Source: Planoprotostelium fungivorum (taxonomy: Eukaryota > Evosea > Variosea > Cavosteliida > Cavosteliaceae). Taken from it: DNA of 52,071 nucleotides. Below are positions 12,841-25,956 of the stretch, piece after piece; positions within the stretch are counted from its first letter, which is position 1; every line of letters begins with the position of its first letter. The stretch spans positions 1 through 52,071 of the forward strand of contig MDYQ01000197.1 in assembly GCA_003024175.1 (NCBI GenBank). The letters are read 5' to 3'. The notes beneath the pieces are model-generated. The model worked only from the letters and a program-made list of their open reading frames with translations. It searched no databases and was not told the DNA's origin. Both the position numbers and the translations under genes were made by a program.

Positions 12841-13182
12841 ATACAAATTGTGTACAAACTTCTCGTCATAATTTCTCTTGTCGTTCCTCTTCTCTTCACG
12901 ATGATGTCGAGGATGCAGTGTTGGAGGGTCTTCCGTTCACCAACGCAGAACGTGAGCAACCCTCTTCAATGGATGTCTATAAGCGTGTCTGTAGTGTCTG
13001 TGATGACTCATCACTGAATAGATTGAATGGGGGTGTTGCCCTTCTCTCCATTCGCGGCAGGTCGATAACCCGAGAGAAAGGTTCAAAGAAACTTCGAACG
13101 CCAAAATCGTCTACATTGTTTACATACCTCATCTCGACCCTTCTCATCACAAAGCCACAAGACACAAGATACACGCAGCACG
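12841..13182. other. Intergenic region upstream of the giant surface-protein gene
   Basis: This 342-bp gap has an open frame that begins with TTG and runs into the first exon of the next gene in a different phase. It shows no motif or splice structure of its own. I read it as 3' and 5' untranslated sequence plus promoter. Confidence 0.45.
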
Positions 13183-16100
13183 ATGACGAGATTATCCCAC
13201 GTCAGGTGAGTCGTGATAGTTGTGTTGGGTGGACTGAGATGGGGTAGCTTGGTTCTGATTTGGGTTCTAATCATCGGTCTGTGTTCGATTGTGGAGGGGC
13301 GCAGTCAGCCGAACAATTGTCATTACGAAGAAATACCCTCGACGTTTGATCTGCCCTCTTACCTGGGGTTCAATGATGAATTTCACATTCAGGGAGAATA
13401 CTATGTGAACCTCACCAAGGGCGAGTATAATGGAGAGCATACTATCACATTCAAGCCAAGAGTAGACAGTCTTGGACGTTTCTATGTAGCTCCACACGGT
13501 AATCGGACGATTACCTCGTCATATCTCATTTTCGTCCAGATGCCGACGTCGATCTGTGGCTATATCCAGATGTGTGGACCCCTGGAGCCAACAACCGAGC
13601 TCTGAAGCATTCTCTTTCCAATCTGCACGAAGAAACCATTGAATATCAGTTCACCGGAGGACAGACATATACTCTCCGTCTCAACTTCTTCAAGGCATGG
13701 ATGGGACTTTTCCAGGCCGATGAATGTGAAACCATTCTCTTTGAAGCACAGATGATTCCTCTCCAAACCGCCAAAGATCGCATGAAGAGCCTTCCTACTT
13801 CTCAAGACCACGTGCCGAACGGCCTCAACTTTCAAATGTTGCCTAACGCTTACCACATTGGATACCAGTATGACTCCAGCAACGAACTGAACAACACCAA
13901 CTTGGCCGAAATCCTCCAAATCCGTTCAGACTCCAACTCGGACTACAGCAAGTCCAGAATGGTCAATCAATGGCTCATCCAATTACCATCCAATTATGAT
14001 TCCACATGGCTTCTGGAGGCCTCCGTTGGTGCCGAATTCCTCTATGGAGGATCTTTCGGTCTCTTCATCGCCACTGGAGAATACACACAGTTGGGCAACA
14101 TCGATCTCTCATGTCTGGACCGAGGAAACTGCACCGTGGGCCACAGGAGAAGAATGAACGAACACAGCCTGTCCATCGAGCTCATGTCGGGAAGATCGTA
14201 CACCCTCGTCCTCTTTGATCGCACCGGCCAGAGAAACAACCACACCTCCGGAAAGGCCGTCCCCTTTTCCATGGTCGTCAGCTTGACTCCCAGCAAGAGC
14301 AGCGGCACAGGTTCATCATCATGCAACTCGCCCCTCCTCCCCACCGTCCTCCCCGGTTATTTCGAAGAGCCAAAGGGCTGGTTCCACTACAACGAGAAGG
14401 TCTTACTCAACCTCAGCGTGCCCACCAACACCATATACATCAACGTTCGAGAGAAGGCTTATTTCAGAGTCCACACTTTGGCTCATCGCGTGGACATTGA
14501 TTTGAGGCTGAGAAATGGGACGAGAGAGATCGCCAGCGAGCTCGCGTTCGGATCGAAGGCAGAAGCCATCGCTACCGTCTTAGAGGCAGGTACCTACGAG
14601 CTCAAGATCATCTACTATGGAGTCTACGAGACGAAGCCCTGCGAGACGTTCAGCCTCGAGATCGCCCTCGAGCCTATTTCCGTCTCCGCCGGAGCCAACA
14701 GCCTCACCTGCCCTACCAACAATCTGCCTCAAGCTGATCTGGGATCATTTCCCCGGGCCGACGGACAGAACTTTGTACAGAGAGGAGGTCCTTACTTGTG
14801 GGACTCTGGAGCCATTTGGACCGTTCGAGACATCCACACCATCGCCTTCACCGTCACGAAGGAGATCCACTTCAAGGCCACGCTCGGCTTCAGCTTTGTC
14901 CTCTACGATCTAAATTTGAAGCTGAAGAGCACGACGGCCTCGATCAGCGGCGAGATCCTCGGTGAGCCCACGCGCAACCGTGAGACGATCTCGACAACGC
15001 TCCAGCCCGGAAGCTATCGCCTCACCATCAGTACGAGCCACGCCGGCAGCAGCGTCAACCCTCTCGTCCTCCCTAAATGCGCCGAATTTGACCTCATCGT
15101 GGAAGTCTACAATTCGACCAGCCCCACCTACCAGTACAGTCTCATCCCAACCGATTTACGTATGCCCGGCTATCTCGGCCGTGGAGATTTCGTCCACTTT
15201 GCCGACGAAGTCCTCTTGCCCATCACAAACAGTGGCAGCTGGACCGCCATCACCTACACGACCTTCAACGTCACGAAGAATTCAGTCTTTCGAGTGTGGG
15301 CCGAGCCCCACGACATCGACATCGACTTTGAGTTGAGAGAGAACGGCCTCGTCATCGCAACCAATCTGAACATTGGAACCGAAGAGACGATCATGAAGTA
15401 CCTGACTGCCGGTAAGAGATACGAGCTGAGAACTCATTACTACCGATTCGGAACACCTGGAGCGAATCACAGAGGATGGCACACTGCCAACATGGAGTTG
15501 GCCATCGCACCACAGGTTGACACCCCCGCCGTAGGTGCCGTGTCTTTACCTCCCACCAATTACATCCCCGACTTTGACATGAACAAGTGTCGCACCCAAC
15601 GTGAGTTCGATCGGAACGAAGTAAGAATGACGTCACGATAGCGGAGAAGTGCAAACTCAACCAGACGAGCATCTTCTCTTACAGACAGACTTCCACGGCC
15701 CTGGCTTTTCCCCTGCATTTCAGAGTGACGGGAGGAAGCGTCAGAATCCGCGTCGTCGTTCAGCACGATTTCTTGTACGGAGATCTCTCTATGGAGCTGT
15801 ACGATCGCTCCCGCAGCACAGTCACTCCCATCCACGGACAGAACTACTACAACCGCTACGAGCTCACCCAGTGAGAATTCACACGAGAGTATTCGTTTGA
15901 CACGAACAGGACGCTGAACCCCATCAACGGTAACTACAGCATCATCATCAAAGAGGCCGCCGTCAGTATCTCACCCCGCTGGACTGGCTTCCAGCTCAGC
16001 GTGACCTACGAGTCGACTGAGGTGGTGACCTCCACTTCGACCTGCCCCGCCACATACCTTCCCTACTCCTTGAACAGCCCCGGATACTTGTCCGACTTGT

Positions 16101-19100
16101 CCGCTCAGCAGGTACACTTTGCGAGAAATCTGTTGGTGCCCCCCCTATCTTACTACCGCGACTACATGAAGTTCAACTTGAACAAGGAATCACTCGTATC
16201 CATCGTCGTACCGGAGCATTCCATCGTCGACGTCGACGTTGCCCTTCGCAACGGTACCATGAACAGCCCAGGTGATTCCTACGAGTTTTCTACGACATTT
16301 CTCACACTCTCAGGCTACAACTTTATGTCCCTCACGAGCTACAACGAGGAATCTGCCCACGTCATTCTGAAGCCGGGAACTTACTTTTTAGAGATGAGGT
16401 TCTTCCCTCAACCTGGACGCACCCTGCCCCGCACTGACTGCTTCTACTACCCCGCTCAGATTGCAGTCGTTCCCATGGACATTGTCAGCAAGGTCGAAAA
16501 GCTAAAATCGACCTGTAACCCCGTGAAGGAACCACCCACCTCCCTCACTTCCGTCGTCTACAACGAGAGACACTCTAGAAATCTCAACCAGCCCTTCAAC
16601 AAGGTGATCCCATCGATTTGAATTTTGAATTCTCAATTTCCCGCAGAAAGTCATCTCGTTCACGGTGCCCTCCGTCTCCTTCTTGGAGATCGACATCTTC
16701 TTCAACTTTCCCACCGGTGCCATCAGCATGTCCCTCGCCGGCTCCACTGCCGGCTCCAGCTCCATCTCGGGTGGGAACACGCTCCGTCAGCCCGCCATCA
16801 TGGGTCAGAACCGCCAGACCCTCCACCGCCTCTTGGCCCCGGGCAGCTACAACATCACCCTCCACGACCCCTTCGAGGTGAAGGGCAGGGCTACAGTCAT
16901 CAACGGTTGTTCCGACTACCAGATCTTCTACACGTACACCGCAGCCACCCCCGACGAAGTCTCGGACGACGACAGAAAGTGTCTCTTTGCATCTACCCTC
17001 CCCGCAGATCTGGCCGATGCCAGTGGAGGATCTGCTCCATTCGGAGGCCCACAGGCCGCCGACGGTACCGTTCGGATCTACGGCTCTGATTTCCTCTTGG
17101 ACGAGGGAGAGCATTACATGAGCTTCCAAGTCAAGGAGAAGAGTTACGTCAGGGCCTTCGCTCAGGGCAACCACGAGGAAGATGACGTAGACTTTATCAT
17201 CTACAAGGACAACGTGACGACACCGGCCATCTCATACTCGATGGGTGTGGGTCACATCGAATCGAGCCCGGTGAAGCTGTCCACCCCGGGCAAGTACGTC
17301 TTAGACATCAACGTGTGGGACGTCGGAGAGAAGGATTTGGATTGCCCACTCTTCCACTTTGAATTCGCCCTGAGAACGGAAGCCAAATTGAAGAGTGAGT
17401 TGGCCTGCCCCATTCTGCCCGCCGATCACTTGCCTCCCACGAACATCAACGTCGCGTCTGTCGCTTCAGAAGGTCTAGTGGGTACCTACTACTTGACCAA
17501 GGACGACATCGCCCGCTACACTTCTGGCTACCGCATGAAATATCGCATCACTGTCGTCAATAAGGACAAGGACCGCTTCATCTACGCCGGAGTCCTCTTT
17601 GATTTCCTCGCCAACGATTTCAGGATCAGCATCAGCGATTCGCAGGGTCGTCTCGTGGAGAGTGGAGTCAACAACGGTCTACCCAGGGCCCCCGAGTACA
17701 TCAATTTCGAGAGCTGGCTCTTTGCCCAACTCCTGAAGAATACGACTTACTACTTGGACATCGAGGAGTTCCAACCCTTCCGCTTCGATTTCCCCTCCGT
17801 CTGCCACAAGTTTGAATTTGAATTCTTCAACTTTGATGGAGAAGGTGATCCATCAGAAGCACCGTTCATCGACATGATCTACCCCGAGAGCGGTGAGATC
17901 GTGGAGCCCAACGAGGACCTCTGGGTCTATGTCGACTTCAGCGAGCCGGTGAGTCTGACGTGTCGACGTCGACATGACACGTGACAGGTGGGCACGCCCG
18001 ACAATACGCAGAGGAGGAACCTCCTCAAGTGGGTCAAGGATAACTCGGCTCTCTACTTGAAGCAGTCCAGCTCCACCAGCAACATCCTCCCCGTTGAAGC
18101 AGACATGTGGGAAGACTCTGAATTCACTTACCTCGACGTGCGATTCCAAGCGGCAGACATTGTGCCCGACAGAACCTTCACCATTCACCTCGATGCCTCT
18201 AAATTCAAGGACACGAACGGCGTCAGCTTCGTCAACCCACTCGGCTCGCCCACCTTCTCCACCTCCCCCACAGACTTCTGCAACAACCACGGTAACATGG
18301 TCAACGGTGTCTGTCAGTGTAACGCCGGCTACACCGGAGCCCGGTGTGATCAATGTGCGACGGGCTACCACCAGGAAGGACAAGAGTGCAAGCCAGATGC
18401 CGCCTGCCCCGCCGATTACTGTCACGGACACGGAGAGTGCGTTCCCTTGGACAGCGAGAGGATCTGCTTCTGTAACTACGGCTACGCGGGCAGGACCTGC
18501 GAGGAGTGTGCCTACGGCTTCGAAAAGGACTCGACCACGGGAGAGTGCAAGCTGTTACCACAAGAAGACGAAGAGCCGATCCAATGCGAGCAGAGCATAT
18601 TGCCCACTTCACTCGATGCTTGGGGTTACCTCCTTCCGACGAGAGAGGTGAATGTCTACATCGATGTCTCTGTTGACGTGGACAGGTACACTTGAGCGAA
18701 GACTTTTACCTCGACCACGTCCACGGAGTGCACGAGATGACTTTCTCTCTGGAACGAGAGAGTGTCTTCCGTATCTTGGCGGAACCTCACAAGCTGGACA
18801 TTGACATCTGGCTGTACAAGATTGACGACCAAGGGAACACGGTCTATCTCGACGCACTCTTGTCGTTAGAGGGTGTAGAAGAAGTCATGTACAAGACCTT
18901 GCCCGGTGGAACACCCAACAAACCCGCGAAATATCTGCTGAAATTCCAGTACTTTGATTGGGAGGACGTTTCGGACACGTGTCACTCGGCTTACATCGAA
19001 CTAGCCATCGTTCCTAAAAACAGAGCTCAGGGTATCGCCAACAAGATGGCCGCCGTCTGCACTGGAACCGAATCGAAGCTGCCCACTAACCAAGACAGTG

Positions 19101-22100
19101 AGTCGACGACTTTGACTTTCTCTCTGACTCGTCACAGTCTTTGGAAAGAGCAACCGCTACCCCCGCATCGAGAGTGACATGACACTCAAGCAGAAGGGCG
19201 CCAACTTTATCGTTGCCAAGGGCAGCGGTAAGGCCAATTACGCGGGAAAGATCGATTTTGAAATCGTAACGGCCAATCCGTGGTCCATGGCAACCATCCA
19301 CGCCACGACATCTTCCCAGTTTGCCATCGGCGACGTCGCCCTCTTACTCGAGTCCGGCGACAACGCAGATCACTGCACGACCAAAGGAGGTACGTACATT
19401 ACGTCGCACGGCGTGCCGATCTGACGTGTCCCAGCCGCCGGTGACAATTGCGTCTTGTCCTCCCCCACCTACAACGGACACACCCTCCACCAGAATGTGT
19501 CTCCAGGCAAGTATACCCTGTGGTTCTACGAGCCCGTCACCCAGATCAAGAACATCACTTCTTGTGCCGTGTTCGACTTTGCCATGGAGATCAGTATGAA
19601 CGCTTTCATGGACGATCTCGTCGAATGCGATGGAACAGAGTTACCCTTCTCTTTCAACCAACCTGGATACGTCACAAACGGTTACATGCACGTCGTCGGA
19701 GACTTTTTGGCACAGACGAGATCGGTATCCCTCACGGTGAGCCGTCGTACCGATTCGCACGAAATGTCACGGAAATGTCACGGAAATCTCATTTCATCAG
19801 GTCCCCGCCACCTCTGTCTTCCGCATCGCCGCGACTTCGTGGGTGGAATCCCTCAGCTTCACCATCAAGACCGAATCTGGCTCCGTTCTCAAGACTTCTC
19901 GCACGGCCGATCGCCACCCCGAGATTGTCGTGCAGTTGTTCTCCGGTAAATACACCGTGGAGATTCGCATCTCTCCCACCGATGCGGACTACTGCCCCAT
20001 GATGCGATTGGAAGCTGCTCTCAAGCCACAGAGTGACGTCAAACAAGTCTCCTGCTCCAACTCGGACATTGTCTTGCCCAAGCCCGTTTTCCTCGGTTCT
20101 CTACCCTATGGATTCGGATCGACAGACGGAAAGAGGTAAGTCCCGTCGGTGTCGGTGTTGATTCTGATGTACGCGATAGGTGGAAGGGCCGTATCAACGG
20201 TAACCTCGTGATGGACCCGGTCAACTTGCACTTCACTTCGTCTGTTTTCCTCGCGGCCACCGTTGTATCTGATTTCCTCACTTCCGGCTTCAAGTTGGTC
20301 GTTCGTCCCACCAACGACAGGGTCAACTCGGACGAAGTGTGGGGAGAGCCAGCTTACAACTCTCACGAGATCAACACTTACTTTGCTCCCGGTAATTACA
20401 CGCTACAAGTGCGATCGACCATGCAGCCACAAGATCTGGGACCAAATTACCCCTCGTGCGGTTACTTTGATCTGGACATTGAGATCTTCAGCTTGGGACA
20501 GATCTGGAACTACCCCTGCAACAGATCCGGTGACGTCATACCCAACAGTTTCATGGGAATGCAACACCTCGGAGGTTCCGATCGCTTCACCCACGCCGCC
20601 CACTACCGTGTACCCCCCCTCTCCGACGTATCGTACGTCAGCCGCTCTATCCCCTTCAACGTCTCGCAGAGATCTTTCATTCGAGTCAAGACCGAGCCCC
20701 ACGATGTCGACGTCGACATCTCCTTAGTGGAGTACACTTCAGATGGTAGGACCAACACCATCACCCACGGTGGCTACCTCTTCAACGAAGAAGAGAGCTT
20801 CATCAACGACTCTCTCGTCCCCGGAAAGAGATATGCCGTCGTCATTCAATTCTGGAAGTTCAACGAGATCAAGGACGAGTGCCCCGTATTCGTCATGCAC
20901 ACGGCCATTGCCCCCGTCGCCGATCTAGCTCAAGTCCGTGCGACCTGCCCGGAGAACAAACCGATGGCCAAGGCAGAGAGAACGCTGCACTACTCGTTCG
21001 ATTCGTCTTCACCCGACTCGAACCCCTTCTCCTTCGTGCAGAAGAAGGGAGTCGAAAAGTCGTTCAGCATCGAGATCGAGCCCATGGCTTCCTCCGACAT
21101 CGTCGTGCAGATCCAAAACGATTTCACATCGGCTGATCTGAGCGTGACCCTGGAGAAGCTGAATGCCGATGGAGTCACGGTGAGTGAGCAGTACTACGGC
21201 TTGGACTTTGGATTCGGCGCCACCATCAGACAGTGGGCCATTTCTTCTGGAAAATGGAAGGTGAGCGTTGATCTCCCCATCGATGTGTAGACTGATCGAT
21301 TCAGGTCACCGTGTATCAAACCCAGGCCGCCTTCGATGGCTGCGTCGAGTGGAACCTCCTCTTGGCTTGGAAACCCGCCGACTACAACCACGGTAGAAAA
21401 TCACACCTCACCCTACCGATGAACCTCAACGGTGCGGGCGATCTCGCTTACGATGATTTCGATCACTTTGCCGGGGTCTTTTCTCTGTTCCACAGCGGCC
21501 AGGAGACGATAGAGATGAGTCTGAGGGAGCCCTCTCTCGTTCGCGTGTCGACGGACCAGAACAACGCTCTGTCCGAGAGGGTGAGTTCTCGCAGAAAACT
21601 CGACGAAAACTCAATCGTACAGATCGAAGTGAAAGTGCAGGGAAGATCGAGTGACTACTCTTACTTGGGAGAACACACTGGACGTGTCACTCTCAGCATC
21701 GATCGTCCCGACTTCACCATGGTTGACAAACACGCCGACGTCGGTGTAGAGATTGCCGTCTTCCCGATGTCTTGGATCAATCAGCTCACTTCTTCTTGGC
21801 CCGTGACGAAATGTGAAGACAATCCACAGTGGAAGATCGAACTCGATCCCAACGGACACTACCAGTATGACAAGGACATCTCTCTGCCTTCGACCACGAC
21901 AACTCAGGTCATTCAGAGCCAAGAGTTTACCCTCAAGAAGGAATCTTTCGTTCATGTTTCCATCGGTTTCGATTTCATCAATTCTGATCTGGAGATCGAG
22001 GTGAGATCGTCCGTCTACAACGAGCCACATCTGACTCGATACAGATCCAACAGAAATCGGGAGACTTGTTCCACGGAAAGAACAGCAAGAACCACCACGA

Positions 22101-24480
22101 GTTCCGCCAAGTATTACCCGCCAACACGTACACCCTCATCATCAGGCAGTACAACAACATCGCCACCTCTACCTCTCATCCGAGTCTGTGCAGCAAGTAC
22201 CACTTGAGAGTCTACATCGGTGACGCCAAGGACGCCATCGCCAACGCAGACTGTGCCTCCGCACAGCTCGTCCCTTGGAACTTAAACTTGAACAACCCAT
22301 CACGACAGATGTTCAACGTCTTTGGTGAAAACTTTTTGATGAGAGGTGAGTGCGATCAGTTGAGTGGAGAATGACAACGACGCAGGCGACAGACAGATCA
22401 TGTATGTCAACGTGTCGAGCGATTCCATTCTCTCCCTGTTCACGGACAGGAGGGGAGGCTATGACGACGTCACCTATCACGTGTACAAGACTCACCCTCA
22501 GTATCGAAACAATCCCGAATCTGCCGTATTCACCGCAAATGGACAGACCAGCCGTGATGCCCTGTTCAAGCTGCCTCAGATCTTTGACAAGGTGATGATA
22601 TCTTATGTCTTTGTCATTTCTGATGAGATGAAACAGATGACACAGTACGAAATCGAATTGGTGTACGCCAAGAATAGCCTCTACTCGAAGCCTTGCCCCA
22701 GCTTCGGCATGCAGCTCGTCATCGCTCCCAAGAGCTACGTCGCCCAGTCTGCAGCCTGCCCCACGAAACCCACTGCCATCGGACAACTGAAGAGACAAGT
22801 CGACGTCGGCAACACACCCACCTCCGTCTACTTTGATGGCTCTCTCAACGGTGACTTTGTCACTGCATGGTACTCTCCACACTTCCAGCAGATGATCTAC
22901 AACACTTCGATCAACGTCACGAGACAGACGGATCTGGTTGCTACGGCTATGTACGACGACCTTCTCTCTCACTTTGAGATCGTGCTGTACAGAAACACAT
23001 CGTACGGTGTGTCTCAGTCCATCGCATCGAACAGGAGGATATTTGCACAAGAATCCCACGTCTACAACGCCCAGCACACCTTCTCGTTCTCCCTCTGGCC
23101 AGGAAATTACATCGTAGCCCTCCGTGCCAAGGTTTTGAGTGAGTGGAGCATTTCGTGAAGACATTCGACTGACTCGTGTGCAGGTGCTCACGCTCAATCC
23201 AACGACATGTCCATCCACATGGCCTGCTATCCCTTACTCTACACCCTCCAATTCGTACCCTCTGACGTATCCACTTCTGTTGTGAGAGGTGTGACACCTC
23301 CAACCGCAAAGGAGGTCAACCCGGGTCTACCTCTCTCCTTGGAGATCGATTTCCCTTCCGTACCGAGAGCCGGCAACAGCCCCCTTAGCAGCAACATGAA
23401 CGCCCTGAAGAACATCCTCTACCTCATCCCAGCCAAGGACACGAACAACAACAACAACGCAAAGAGGGAAGCCAATGAAGTGGCCTGCAACAGCATCGAG
23501 TTCGTCTCCCCCGTGACGTACAAGGCCAAATTCCTCACGAACCAGATGCAGCCGGGCATCGCTTACAAGTTGGAATCCAGAAACACACAGGGAGAGATCA
23601 AGACCGACAAGGGTGTGGCCATACAGCTCGTGACGTACCACCGCTACACGGTGGCTGATACCAACTGCAACGGTCACGGCGTCATCTTAGATGGTACCTG
23701 CAGGTGTGAAGAAGGCTACGCTGGAGCCAGCTGCCAGCTCTGCGCCGATGGCTACAAGGAAGAAGGAGGCAAGTGCGTGAAGAACAGTGGATTCTGCCGC
23801 GTAGATTCTTGTGGCTGTAACCCTCTAGTACCCGACTACTGTGTTCCCATCGGAACGTGCAAGGAGGACAACAGCGACAGACACTTCCACTGTGAGTGCC
23901 CCAGAAACTACGCCGGTGACCTGTGAGTTTCATCCTCTTGAACCCTAACACCGACCGTACGCAGTTGCGACCGGTGCGCCAAGGGCTACGACCACTTTGA
24001 ATTGGGATGCACTGCCGGGGGTAGCTGCAAGTGTGACCACTGCGACCGTAAGACCTGCGTCTGTGACGAAGGTTGGGCGGGAGAGCTGTGTGACCGCTGT
24101 GACGACGGCTACTCTGGCTTGGCCTGTGAGATTGGTGGTGAAGCCATCAAGTCCTCTCGCCGCGCCAGAATTGCCGGTGGCCTGTTGGGTGCAATCGTTA
24201 TCTTGGCTACCGCAGGTTTCGTACTGTGGAACAAGTACGGAAAGAACCAGAGAAACGTGAGTGTGAGAGAGAGAGGAAGGAAATGACATCGAGACAGCCT
24301 TACATGGCCGTCGATGCCGACATGGAGAGTGCGGCGGAGATGTCGCTGTTTGACGATGATGATGATCAGGGACATCATCGGTTTGAAGAGGAAGAAGAGA
24401 ACAATGGAGCGGGTAACGGATCGACTCGAAATGAGCCGGAGCCTGAGCCGGAGCAGAAGCTCTTCTCACTGGACGACTGA
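13183..24480 (+). CDS. Giant type I surface protein with PPC-like repeats, Ig-like and EGF domains
   Basis: About 20 exons joined by 38-60-bp introns give roughly 3,490 residues. A 23-bp first exon plus exon two encode a signal peptide (MTRLSHVSLVLIWVL, then IIGLCSIVEG). The ectodomain is a string of beta-rich modules of about 170-200 residues. Their signature is FRVxAEPHDIDIDFELRENG (for example near 13490, 14480, 15300, 16215, 17170, 18780, 20695), usually followed by an AGxYxL-type strand, much like bacterial pre-peptidase C-terminal (PPC) domains. Two Ig-like segments (about 17865-18270, IYPESGEIVEPNEDLW; about 23290-23650) each precede EGF/laminin-type Cys clusters (18280-18560; 23660-24130). 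A single TM (GGLLGAIVILATAGFVLW, near 24175) follows, then an acidic tail ending KLFSLDD. Many N-glycosylation sites occur. It is probably a cell-surface adhesion or recognition protein. No named family is recognised for the whole. Confidence 0.88.
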
Positions 24481-24776
24481 TCCAATGAATAAATTCAATG
24501 TAATTCATAACGTGTGGCGTGCTGATGGAGCGTCTACCAACTCCTGAGAAGATCGTTGTGGTCCACTGCTTTCGGCTTTTACGCGAAGCTAATACACTCT
24601 TCATCGGCGTTTTATTCAGTTCTCACTGTACGTGACAGTCATATCATCGTTGTAGACCCCTTACCTTAGCTGGGACATTTCTGTGTTTGTGGGTGCGGTT
24701 CAGCGAAAACACTGGACCAAAGTAGGATGAAGTTCCCAACAGCATTTTCAAGACAGAACGCACCAGACAAACAACC
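24481..24776. other. Intergenic region
   Basis: This 296-bp gap lies between the giant surface-protein gene and the zinc-ribbon gene. AATAAATTC at 24487 is a plausible poly(A) signal for the upstream gene. Nothing else is recognised. Confidence 0.5.
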
Positions 24777-25762
24777 ATGAGCTACACATGCGAACATTGC
24801 TCCGAACAATTCTATGCCGATCAAGTAGAAGGTGACCTGGTCGACTCAGACACGCTATCGTCCTCCATCGTCTCTCACATGCAAGGGGCTGTGTTTCATC
24901 ACGATAATGCCGACCAAGAGCTCGGTTCTTCCGGTAGCATCATAACACAAATCACTGCCCAGTGCCCGCATTGTGAGGAGGATGTCGAAGTGATGGCCAC
25001 CGTCTCCTTCTCGTTCACCATCGACGATAATTGGGGTTTCGACGACGTGGATGAGGTTTTGGAGGTCAACATTGAGCCAAAGCGTCAGACGGGCTCTCCC
25101 AGGAGGCCGACTTCAGTGATCTCTTAGAACTGGCCAACGACATCGAAAAGTTTGGAATCGAGACCGAAGAGGCCGAAGAAGTCATGAGCGAGATCGCCCA
25201 GAAGAGAAGAACAGCTGAGAAAATCTTGAGTGGTCACGGCATGGTGCACACTCGTTATCTCTATCACTGCACTCCACCTTCCACTGCGAACGAGATCAAG
25301 CTAGAGGGAAAACTCCGCGCGAATCGACACAAACCCACTTTTCTCACATGCCCTCTCGACGACATGAAGATCCGTGGTGTTTACTTCTCTGGGCTTGCCA
25401 GAAGTGACGGTCAGCCCAAATTCACCTCGTCACCCTACGGTTCTGAGAGGGTCAAGATATCTTCACAGGTATTCGTCTCTTACTTGATCTATTTCGCCTC
25501 CCACCATCAGATCAAGAAGAATGATTACTTCATCCTGGTTCTCATCTCCCCCAACGATCCTGGGGTTAGAGAATGTGATAAGAATTTGAGCCGCCTGGAC
25601 CCAAACGACAACGTTTTCCTGCAGCTCTCTCGCCGTGGTGTCCAAATCAACGAGAAGTGGTGCTTCATCGAATTGTTTATCGTGGGCGACGTGCCCATTG
25701 CTGACGGTATTTGGGACCAAGTGAGAGACACCGGAAGATTCGATAGACTTCCTTCAAAATAA
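24777..25762 (+). CDS. Unrecognised protein: zinc-ribbon-like N-terminus and possible ART-like C-terminus
   Basis: Three exons are predicted. A 38-bp intron in the 25063-25100 region links VDEVLE to EADFSDLLELAND in frame, and a 42-bp intron near 25470-25511 links VKISSQ to IKKNDYFI. The result is 301 residues. The N-terminal 75 residues hold two CxxC pairs (CEHCSEQF and CPHCEEDV) about 60 apart, consistent with one zinc ribbon. A short acidic linker and helix follow. The C-terminal 190 residues start with YLYHCTPPSTANEIKLEGKL and contain RGVYFSGLARS. This order (Tyr-His, then an I..GKL helix, then a VYFS strand) is reminiscent of ADP-ribosyltransferase-like folds, but no catalytic triad can be assigned with confidence. 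I do not recognise the gene; function unknown. AAATAAACC over the stop is a likely poly(A) signal. Confidence 0.75.
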
Positions 25763-25956
25763 ACCTTTGTATCCGCTTGACTTTCTCTTTGTTGATTCTC
25801 TACCCTCTTCTTGACATGCAGTGATCTGAATACATCTGCACGAGACAGTTGCTCGTTACTTTTCTTCGTGTGGATCCGTCCACAGAAGGCAACAACATTG
25901 ACGATCACAACATGGACTCTTTTTCGTGAATTAAATACGTTTTATCGTCTAGAACC

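Noticed and set aside
23945-24604. Reverse-strand 219-codon frame at the end of the giant protein gene
   Set aside because: It lies opposite the EGF cluster and TM exons, and its translation is low-complexity Pro/Ser/His without family features.
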